Of a stretch of DNA of 64,000 bases, positions 57,784 to 64,000 are shown piece after piece. Below the pieces are notes generated by a model. It worked only from the letters and a program-made list of their open reading frames with translations. It made no database searches and was not told where the DNA came from. Position 1 is the stretch's first letter. The number at the start of each line of letters is the position of its first letter. This DNA is from Caballeronia concitans (GTDB taxonomy: Bacteria > Pseudomonadota > Gammaproteobacteria > Burkholderiales > Burkholderiaceae). The stretch spans positions 186,001 through 250,000 of the forward strand of contig NZ_FCNV02000003.1 of NCBI RefSeq assembly GCF_001544615.1, written 5' to 3'. The position numbers and the translations under genes are program-made.

Positions 57784-57842
57784 CGCAGCACAACGCGCCT
57801 TCACGCACAGTAGGGCGCACAAACATAAGAAGGCGGGCCGCC

Positions 57843-58157
57843 ATGGAGACAGTGGCATATCGCATGACCCTCAAGCCGGGCATGCGCGAGGAATACGAAC
57901 GGCGCCATCGCGAGATATGGCCCGAACTGGCCGATGCCTTGCGCGCCGCGGGCATCCGCGATTACTGGATATTTCTCGACGAGGCGAGCGGGCATCTGTT
58001 CGCGACCTACCGGCGCACGGACGCGCACACCACGGATGCGTTGCCGCAACTGCCCATCATGCGCAAATGGTGGGACTACATGGCCGAATTGATGGAGACG
58101 CACGCGGATCACGCGCCTGTCGCGGCGCCGCTCCTGCCGGTGTTTCATCTTCCCTGA
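57843..58157 (+). CDS. rhaM: L-rhamnose mutarotase
   Basis: A 104-residue ferredoxin-like barrel protein of the RhaM family: TVAYRMTLKPGMREEYERRH, EIWPELADALRAAGIRDYWI, and MRKWWDYMAELMETH. It interconverts alpha and beta anomers of L-rhamnose, feeding the dehydrogenase. Length is normal. First gene of the second rhamnose transcript; lactonase follows after 27 bases. Confidence 0.95.
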   Translation: METVAYRMTLKPGMREEYERRHREIWPELADALRAAGIRDYWIFLDEASGHLFATYRRTDAHTTDALPQLPIMRKWWDYMAELMETHADHAPVAAPLLPVFHLP

Positions 58158-58184
58158 ACGCGCATCGATCGCGAGGAAACCATC

Positions 58185-59075
58185 ATGCAGGTCGTCGATC
58201 CGCATATTCATCTGTGGGATCTCTCCACGCATCACTATCCGTGGCTGGCGAATCCGCAGACATCGTTCGTGGGCGATGCGCGCGACTTGCGTCACGACTA
58301 TCTGATCAGCGATTTCTTGCGCGATACCGGCAGCGTCGCGGTGCTGAAGGTCGTGCATGTCGATGCGAATCACGATCCCGCCGATCCCGTCGAAGAAACG
58401 CGCTGGCTGCAAAGCATCGCCGATGGCGAAGGGCGCGGCATGCCGGAAGGCATCGTGGCGGGCGCGGATTTGTCGGCGGACAACGCGCCGCAAGTGCTCG
58501 AAGCGCATGCGGCGTTCGCGAACACGCGCGGCATCCGCCAGATACTCAACGTGCATGACGATCCCCTGTACGACTATGTGGGACGGCACTACATGCACGA
58601 GCCGCAGTGGCGCAAGCATTTCGGATTGCTCGAACGCTTCGGCTTGTCGTTCGATCTTCAGTTGTATCCCTCGCAGATGCAGGATGCGGCGGCGCTTGCG
58701 CGCGAGCATGCGAACACGCAGTTCATCGTGAATCACGCGGGCATGTTCGTGGATCGCGCATCGCCCGCGGGGTATCGCGCGTGGCGTGACGGCATGCGTG
58801 CGCTCGCTGCTTGCCCGAACGTCGCGGTGAAGATCAGTGGCCTCGCGATGTTCGATCACGACTGGACCATCGAGAGCTTTCGGCCCTACGTGCTCGAAAC
58901 CATCGACACGTTCGGCTGCGATCGCGCGATGTTTGCATCGAACTTTCCGGTGGATCGCCTGTTCGGTTCTTACACGGCGATATGGAATGCGTATGCGCGC
59001 ATCGTCGCCGATGCAAGCGACGCCGAAAAGGACGCGCTCTTCGTGCGCAACGCCGAGCGCATCTACCGCATCTAG
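58185..59075 (+). CDS. L-rhamnono-lactonase, amidohydrolase family
   Basis: A 296-residue TIM-barrel hydrolase of the amidohydrolase_2 type. The metal motif DPHIHLWDLS is at the start; later histidines occur in VVHVDANHD and FIVNHAGMF, and the terminal Asp region is FASNFPVDRLFGS. In L-rhamnose and L-fucose routes such enzymes open the aldonolactone (LRA2-like). Substrate assigned by context. GAGGAAACC precedes ATG. Confidence 0.88.
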   Translation: MQVVDPHIHLWDLSTHHYPWLANPQTSFVGDARDLRHDYLISDFLRDTGSVAVLKVVHVDANHDPADPVEETRWLQSIADGEGRGMPEGIVAGADLSADNAPQVLEAHAAFANTRGIRQILNVHDDPLYDYVGRHYMHEPQWRKHFGLLERFGLSFDLQLYPSQMQDAAALAREHANTQFIVNHAGMFVDRASPAGYRAWRDGMRALAACPNVAVKISGLAMFDHDWTIESFRPYVLETIDTFGCDRAMFASNFPVDRLFGSYTAIWNAYARIVADASDAEKDALFVRNAERIYRI

Positions 59076-59084
59076 GAGAACGCG

Positions 59085-60599
59085 ATGACGACGCCACGAC
59101 TCGAACTGAGACACGCGAGCAAGGCATTCGGACGCGTGCGCGCGCTCGGCGACGGCAGCCTTCAACTCTTTCCTGGCGAAGTGCACGCGCTGCTCGGCGA
59201 GAACGGCGCGGGCAAGTCCACGCTCGTGAAGCTGCTCGCGGGCGTGTATCAGCCCGATGCCGGCGAACTGCTCGTCGATGGCGTCGCGCGGCGCTTCGCG
59301 AATCCCGCCGAAGCGCGCGATGCGGGCATCGCCGTGATCTATCAGGAGCCGACGCTGTTCGCGGACCTGTCGATTGCGGAGAACATCTACATGGGCCGGC
59401 AGCCGCGCGACCGCCTGGGCCGCATTCGCTACGACGAGATGCATCGCGAAGTCGATGCGCTGCTCGCGTCGCTCGGCGTGAGTCTGCGCGCGCAGCGGCT
59501 CGTGCGCGGGCTGTCGATCGCGGATCAGCAAGTGGTCGAGATCGCCAAGGCGCTGTCGCTCGATGCGAACGTGCTCATTATGGACGAGCCGACCGCCGCG
59601 CTTTCGCTGCCCGAAGTCGAGCGGCTCTTTGCCATCGTGCGCGCGTTGCGTGAGCGCGATGTCGCGATTCTGTTCATCACGCATCGGCTCGATGAAGTCT
59701 TCGCGCTCACGCAACGCATGACGATCATGCGCGACGGCATGAAGGTGCATGACGCGCTGACCGCCGACATGAGCATCGATGCGATCGTGAGCAAAATGGT
59801 CGGCCGCGATCTCGACACGTTCTATCCGAAAGCCGATGTCGTGCCCGGCGACGTGCGGCTCGCAGTGCGCAATCTTACGCGCGAAGGCGTGTTCAAAAAC
59901 GTTTCGTTCGATGTCCGCGCGGGCGAGATCGTCGCGCTCGCGGGACTCGTCGGCGCGGGGCGCAGCGAAGTGGCGCGTGCGATCTTCGGCATCGATCCGG
60001 TCGATGGCGGCGACGTGAGCATCGCGGGGAAGAAGCTGGATTTGGGCAAGCCGGCGGCGGCGGTGCGCGCGGGTCTCGCGCTCGTGCCCGAAGACCGCCG
60101 CGCGCAAGGACTTGCGATGGAGCTTTCGATTGCGCGCAATGCATCGCTGACCGTGCTCGGCCGGTTGATGCGGCACGGCCTTATCTCGTCGCGCAGCGAA
60201 TCCGCGCTTGCCGCCGACTGGGGCCAGCGCCTTCGTCTCAAGGCCAGCGATCTCGATGCGCCCGTCGGCACGCTATCGGGCGGCAATCAGCAGAAGGTGG
60301 TGCTCGGCAAATGGCTCGCGACGAATCCGAAGGTGCTCATCATCGACGAACCGACGCGCGGCATCGACGTGGGCGCGAAAGCGGAGGTGTATCGCACGCT
60401 GGCCGAACTCGTGAAGGAGGGCATGGCCGTGTTGATGATATCGAGCGAACTGCCTGAAGTGCTCGGCATGGCGGATCGCGTGCTCGTGATGCATGAAGGC
60501 CGCATCAGCGCGGATATTCCCCGCGCCGAAGCGAACGAGGAACGGGTGATGAGCGCGGCGTTGGGCGCGTCGCCTCAAGCGTTGGGACGTGCAGCATGA
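59085..60599 (+). CDS. rhaT: Sugar ABC transporter ATP-binding protein (rhamnose)
   Basis: A 504-residue double ATPase of the ribose/xylose type. N-half: Walker [19 protein letters not shown], weak signature [15 protein letters not shown], Walker [12 protein letters not shown]-half: degenerate Walker [18 protein letters not shown], signature [15 protein letters not shown], Walker [14 protein letters not shown]. Energises import at the inner membrane. The ribosome site AGGAG overlaps the preceding stop (TAGGAG). Named after Rhizobium rhaSTPQ; unrelated to E. coli RhaT symporter. Confidence 0.92.
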   Translation: MTTPRLELRHASKAFGRVRALGDGSLQLFPGEVHALLGENGAGKSTLVKLLAGVYQPDAGELLVDGVARRFANPAEARDAGIAVIYQEPTLFADLSIAENIYMGRQPRDRLGRIRYDEMHREVDALLASLGVSLRAQRLVRGLSIADQQVVEIAKALSLDANVLIMDEPTAALSLPEVERLFAIVRALRERDVAILFITHRLDEVFALTQRMTIMRDGMKVHDALTADMSIDAIVSKMVGRDLDTFYPKADVVPGDVRLAVRNLTREGVFKNVSFDVRAGEIVALAGLVGAGRSEVARAIFGIDPVDGGDVSIAGKKLDLGKPAAAVRAGLALVPEDRRAQGLAMELSIARNASLTVLGRLMRHGLISSRSESALAADWGQRLRLKASDLDAPVGTLSGGNQQKVVLGKWLATNPKVLIIDEPTRGIDVGAKAEVYRTLAELVKEGMAVLMISSELPEVLGMADRVLVMHEGRISADIPRAEANEERVMSAALGASPQALGRAA

Positions 60600-61639
60600 T
60601 GACCCGACATTCCCCGACCTTGCCCGCGATGCAGACCGCGCATCCCAAACGCGACAGCCTCGCCGTCACCATTGCGAAGAGCCGCGAGCTGACGTTGTTC
60701 ATCGTGCTGCTCGTGCTCGTCGGCGCGACGGCAGCCGTGAAGCCCGACTTCCTCAACTTGCAGAATCTGCGCGACGTGTTGCTCAACGTCTCGATCATCG
60801 GCTTGCTGACCGCAGGCATGACGATCGTGATGCTGATGCGGCATATCGATCTCTCGGTGGCGTCGATCGTCGGCGTGAGCGCGTATGCGGTCGGCAGCCT
60901 CTTCGTCATGTTTCCGCACATGCCCGTGATCGTCGCGATGTTCGCGGGCATCGGCATGGGCTTGATCGTCGGCGCGGTGAACGGCGCGCTCGTCACGTTC
61001 GGGCGCGTGCCTTCGCTCGTCGCCACGCTATCGACGCTCTATATCGTGCGCGGCGCGGATTACGCGTGGGTCCACGGCGGCCAGATCAACGCGACGAGCC
61101 TGCCCGATGCCTTCGCCGCCATCGCCACCGGTTCGGTGCTCGGCGTGCCGAATCTCGTGTTGATCGCGCTTGTCGTGCTGATCGCGTTGTCGGTGTATTT
61201 GAAGCAGTATCGCGGCGGGCGCGAGCATTATGCGATCGGCTCGAATCCCGAAGCCGCGCGGCTCGCGGGCATTCGCGTGGATCGTCGCGTGATGATCGGC
61301 TTCCTGTTGTCCGGCGCAATCGCGGGACTCGCGGGCGTGCTGTGGCTCGCGCGCTTCGGCACCGTCGATGCCAGCACGGCCAAAGGCATCGAGCTGCAAG
61401 TGGTCGCGGCGGCGGTGGTGGGCAGCGTCGCGATCACGGGCGGCGTCGGCACCATCGCGGGCGCGACGCTCGGTGCGCTCGTGCTCGGCGTCATCAATAT
61501 CGCGCTGGTGGTGCTGCGCGTGTCGCCGTTCTGGCAGCAGGCCATTCAAGGCGCGCTGATCGTCGCGGCGATCACGCTCGATACCTTGCTCGCGCGTTCC
61601 GTCGCGCGCCGCATGATGAGGAAACGCGATCATGGCTAA
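60596..61639 (+). CDS. rhaP: Sugar ABC transporter permease 1 (rhamnose)
   Basis: A 347-residue permease with 8-10 helices of the ribose/xylose type: [40 protein letters not shown] and [20 protein letters not shown]. The start overlaps the ATPase stop by four bases and the end overlaps the second permease by eight, so all are tightly coupled. Confidence 0.92.
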   Translation: MMTRHSPTLPAMQTAHPKRDSLAVTIAKSRELTLFIVLLVLVGATAAVKPDFLNLQNLRDVLLNVSIIGLLTAGMTIVMLMRHIDLSVASIVGVSAYAVGSLFVMFPHMPVIVAMFAGIGMGLIVGAVNGALVTFGRVPSLVATLSTLYIVRGADYAWVHGGQINATSLPDAFAAIATGSVLGVPNLVLIALVVLIALSVYLKQYRGGREHYAIGSNPEAARLAGIRVDRRVMIGFLLSGAIAGLAGVLWLARFGTVDASTAKGIELQVVAAAVVGSVAITGGVGTIAGATLGALVLGVINIALVVLRVSPFWQQAIQGALIVAAITLDTLLARSVARRMMRKRDHG

Positions 61640-62636
61640 GCCCGATTCCGCTTTGTCCACGGCGAGGCGTCGTCATTTGCAATGGGAAGCGATGCTCGTC
61701 ATCGTGCTCGTCGTCTCGCTCGTGGCGGGCCGCGCGCTGTCGCCGATGTTCCTCTCGTCCGCGAATCTCTCGAACATGCTCGCCGATTTCACGGAGATCG
61801 CGCTGATCGCGTTGCCGATGACGCTCGTGATCGTCGCGGCGGAGATCGATTTGTCGGTGGCGTCGGTGCTTGGCGCGTCGAGCGCATTGATGGGCGTGCT
61901 GTGGCACATGCACTTGCCGATGCCGTTCGTCATCCTAAGTGTTTTGGCGTTCGGCACGCTCGCGGGACTGCTCAACGGACTCGTGATCGTGCGCTTCGGC
62001 TTGCCGTCGCTGGCCGTCACCATCGGCACGCTCGCGTTGTTTCGCGGGCTGGCGTACGTGCTGCTCGGCGATCAGGCCATCGCGGATTTTCCCGCGTCGT
62101 ACACGGCGTTCGGCATCGATACCGTCGTCAACACGTTCCTGCCGATGCCGTTCGTGCTCGTCATCGCGGGCGCGGTCATCTTCACCGTGCTGCTGCAAGC
62201 GACGCCCTTCGGCCGCAGCCTCTATGCGATCGGCGCGAACCCGACCGCCGCGCAGTTCTCGGGCATCGACGTGGCGAAGACGAAGCTCAAGCTCTTCATG
62301 ATGTCCGGCGCGATGGCCGCGCTCGCGGGCATCGTCTATACGCTGCGCTTCACGAGCGCGCGCGGCGACAACGGCGAAGGCTTCGAGCTGTCCGTGATCG
62401 CGGCGGTGCTGTTCGGCGGCGTGAGCATCTTCGGCGGACGCGGCTCGATGATCGGCGTGCTGCTGTCGCTCGTCATCATCGGCGTGCTGCGCAATGCGCT
62501 GACGCTCGCGGATGTATCGAGCGAAACGCTCACCATCGTGACCGGCGCGCTCCTGCTGTCTTCCGTGCTGATTCCGAATCTCGTCGCGCGCTGGCGGGCG
62601 GCGCGCGAGAAGCGCCTGATGGCGCAAGCCCGTTGA
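61632..62636 (+). CDS. rhaQ: Sugar ABC transporter permease 2 (rhamnose)
   Basis: A 334-residue permease, paralogous to the one before it: LPMTLVIVAAEIDLSVASVL, FGLPSLAVTIGTLALFRGLA, and AAVLFGGVSIFGGRGSMIGV. Two different permease genes side by side is the Rhizobium rhaPQ arrangement and suggests a heterodimeric channel. It overlaps the first permease gene by eight bases. Confidence 0.92.
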   Translation: MAKPDSALSTARRRHLQWEAMLVIVLVVSLVAGRALSPMFLSSANLSNMLADFTEIALIALPMTLVIVAAEIDLSVASVLGASSALMGVLWHMHLPMPFVILSVLAFGTLAGLLNGLVIVRFGLPSLAVTIGTLALFRGLAYVLLGDQAIADFPASYTAFGIDTVVNTFLPMPFVLVIAGAVIFTVLLQATPFGRSLYAIGANPTAAQFSGIDVAKTKLKLFMMSGAMAALAGIVYTLRFTSARGDNGEGFELSVIAAVLFGGVSIFGGRGSMIGVLLSLVIIGVLRNALTLADVSSETLTIVTGALLLSSVLIPNLVARWRAAREKRLMAQAR

Positions 62637-62678
62637 TAACCAGCGCAGCTTTGCGCATAGACAGGAGACTTGACGACA

Positions 62679-63692
62679 ATGAAGACACCGTATCGACTCA
62701 TGCGCGCGCCGATCCTCGCGGCGGCGCTGCTCGCGGCCAGCGTCGCGTTCACGTCGAGCGCCGCCGAAGTGAAGAGCGGCCTCAAGATCGCGTTCCTGCC
62801 GAAGCAGATCAACAATCCGTACGAAGTCATCGCCGACGATGGCGGCATGGCCGCGATCAAGGAGTTCAAGGGCGAGGGCAAGGTCGTGGGGCCGTCGGAT
62901 GCGGGAGCGTCGTCGCAAGTGAGTTATATCAACACGCTCATCACGCAGCGCCAGAACGCGATCGTGATCGCGGCCAACGACGCGAACGCCGTCGTGCCGT
63001 ATCTCAAGAAAGCGATGTCGCAAGGCATCAAGGTCGTCACGTTCGATTCCGATACCGCGCCCGACGGACGCCAGATCTTCGTCAATCAGGCCGATTCGGA
63101 AGCGATCGGACGCGGCCAGATTCAACTGCTGTCGAAGCTCGTCGGCGGCGAGGGCGAGTTCGCGATTCTCTCCGCCACGCCCAACGCGACGAACCAGAAC
63201 ACCTGGATCAAATGGATGCAGGAGGAATTGAAGAAGCCGGAATATTCGAAGCTCAAGCTCGTGAAGATCGCCTACGGCAACGACGACGATCAGAAATCGT
63301 TCGTCGAAACGCAGGGCTTGCTGCAGGCGTATCCGAACCTGAAGGGCATCGTCGCGCCGACATCGGTGGGCATCGCGGCGGCGGCGCGCTATATCTCGAC
63401 ATCGCCCGCGAAGGGCAAGGTCGTCGTCACCGGTCTCGGCACGCCTAACCAGATGCGCGCGTTCGTGAAGAACGGCACCGTCACCGCGTTCCAGTTGTGG
63501 GACCCGGGCCAGTTGGGTTATCTGGCCGCGTTCGCGGCGGCGAATCTCGCGTCGGGGACGATCACGGGCAAGGAAGGCGATTCCTTCGATGCGGGCAAGC
63601 TCGGCAAGCGCACCGTCGGCAAGAGCGGCGAAGTGATTCTCGGCCCGCCGACGACGTTCGATGCGAGCAACATCGACCAGTTCAACTTCTGA
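62679..63692 (+). CDS. rhaS: Rhamnose ABC transporter substrate-binding protein
   Basis: A 337-residue periplasmic protein with signal peptide (LMRAPILAAALLAASVAFTS, cleavage near SSAAE) and a ribose-binding-type fold: IAFLPKQINNPYEVIADDGG, INTLITQRQNAIVIAANDAN, GLGTPNQMRAFVKNGTVTAF and FQLWDPGQLGYLAAFAAANL, all agreeing with RhaS of Rhizobium. ATG 62679 has AGGAG 11 bases upstream; TTG 62670 is too close to it. Gene order T-P-Q-S puts the binding protein last. A stem-loop follows. Confidence 0.93.
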   Translation: MKTPYRLMRAPILAAALLAASVAFTSSAAEVKSGLKIAFLPKQINNPYEVIADDGGMAAIKEFKGEGKVVGPSDAGASSQVSYINTLITQRQNAIVIAANDANAVVPYLKKAMSQGIKVVTFDSDTAPDGRQIFVNQADSEAIGRGQIQLLSKLVGGEGEFAILSATPNATNQNTWIKWMQEELKKPEYSKLKLVKIAYGNDDDQKSFVETQGLLQAYPNLKGIVAPTSVGIAAAARYISTSPAKGKVVVTGLGTPNQMRAFVKNGTVTAFQLWDPGQLGYLAAFAAANLASGTITGKEGDSFDAGKLGKRTVGKSGEVILGPPTTFDASNIDQFNF

Positions 63693-63700
63693 TGCGCCGG

Positions 63701-63728
63701 ACGCGGGGCGCTGCGCGGCGCTCCGCGT
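63701..63728. terminator. Stem-loop between rhaS and the convergent wHTH gene
   Basis: ACGCGGGGCGC (63701-63711) pairs with GCGCTCCGCGT (63718-63728), eleven pairs including one G-T, followed by TTC. It lies eight bases after rhaS and two before the convergent stop; it may serve both. Confidence 0.6.
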
Positions 63729-63729
63729 T

Positions 63730-64000
63730 TCATCGGCGCGATTTGGACAGCAAATGCCCGAGGCCGAGATTCGTCGCGATCTGCCAGACATAGACGCGCG
63801 AGTAGCGCACGCCGTAGCGCCGTTCGATCAACTCGCGCAGCCGCGCATTGGTCCACGCGTCGCTTTCGAAGCCGTGTTCGCGCGCCGAGCCCTGCAATGC
63901 CGTCGCGATCCAGCCGAGCGCTTCCTGATCCAGCACCGATGCCCGCCCGCCGACGCCCATTTTCGCGAGCGCGTCGAGGCCGCCTTCGGACACGATCGCC
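63730..64000 (-). CDS. Winged helix-turn-helix protein, cut by the window edge
   Basis: Only the C-terminal 90 or so residues are inside the window. They read ...VSEGGLDALAKMGVGGRASV, then AWTNARLRELIERRYGVRYS and the recognition region RVYVWQIATNLGLGHLLSKS ending RR. This matches the winged-helix part found in IS630-type transposases and in stand-alone regulators derived from them. The frame is open to the right edge, so the true start lies outside. Because it ends right after the winged helix, with no DDE catalytic domain, it is more likely a stand-alone DNA-binding protein or a transposase first part than a whole transposase. Confidence 0.6.
   Translation of the reverse strand, partial: AIVSEGGLDALAKMGVGGRASVLDQEALGWIATALQGSAREHGFESDAWTNARLRELIERRYGVRYSRVYVWQIATNLGLGHLLSKSRR

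Noticed and set aside
1-64000. CRISPR arrays, tRNA, rRNA, prophage or integrase genes
   Set aside because: I looked for regular repeats, clover-leaf ends (CCA/TTCRA), rRNA stretches and integrase motifs and saw none. This was by eye, so a short degenerate element could be missed.
63730-64000. Complete IS630-type transposase
   Set aside because: The frame ends right after the winged helix with no DDE domain, no inverted repeats are visible at the rhaS side, and the start is outside the window.

Overview
The window looks like a chromosomal segment of a Burkholderiaceae bacterium, most likely Paraburkholderia or Caballeronia. The signs are high GC, very strong G/C preference at third codon positions, tandem DUF4148 proteins, a DUF2760/Hsp70 cluster, a BetR-type regulator and a non-phosphorylating L-rhamnose pathway with a Rhizobium-type ABC importer. 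This placement is inferred from gene content, not from a marker gene. I found no rRNA, tRNA, CRISPR array or complete insertion sequence.

Layout. 1-8 kb holds housekeeping and signalling genes: a small secreted protein, cheV, a CBS protein, a lipid-kinase/metallophosphoesterase pair, a MAPEG protein, a carboxylesterase and a hybrid histidine kinase. 8.1-13.4 kb is a three-gene operon, DUF2760 then Hsp70 then Hsp70 with an extra C-terminal region, whose function is unknown. 13.9-25.9 kb is a nitrate assimilation island. Leftward it carries cobA, nasT, nasS and an adenosine-specific-kinase-like gene. Rightward it carries narK, nirB, nirD, an FAD oxidoreductase and the nitrate reductase. 25.9-34.1 kb is an RND efflux operon that ends with its own two-component system. 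34.2-38.4 kb has two DUF4148 proteins, an Nramp metal transporter and motAB. 38.6-52.5 kb is mixed: XRE, AraC, TetR and OmpR-type regulators, an MHS-family transporter, a GST, a nuclease-helicase fusion, a hybrid kinase facing a BetR-receiver protein, a cold-shock protein and several very small genes. 52.6-63.7 kb is an L-rhamnose island: two SDR dehydrogenases, an MFS transporter, L-rhamnonate dehydratase, a LysR regulator, a mutarotase, a lactonase and a complete ABC importer. The right edge cuts a winged-helix protein.

The most striking structure is the 640-bp gap between cobA and narK (17047-17688). Each side has a sigma-54 promoter whose predicted start lies 4-5 bases before a stem with a six-base loop carrying A1 and G4. 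About 44 bases later comes a second such stem, whose 3' half is part of a strong intrinsic terminator just before the first gene. This is the architecture expected of ANTAR (NasT/NasR) antitermination leaders, here present twice and divergently. Between the promoters lie three GCAC-N7-GTGC elements that resemble NtrC sites. Nitrogen limitation (NtrC/sigma-54) and nitrate (NasS/NasT) would therefore both gate uptake, reduction, siroheme synthesis and possibly NasT itself.

A second regulatory finding is a 16-base box, CGAT-N4-CTTTCGRATTGT, placed just upstream of the -35 at both promoters of the rhamnose island. It contains a T-N11-A dyad and is the likely operator of the island's LysR regulator.
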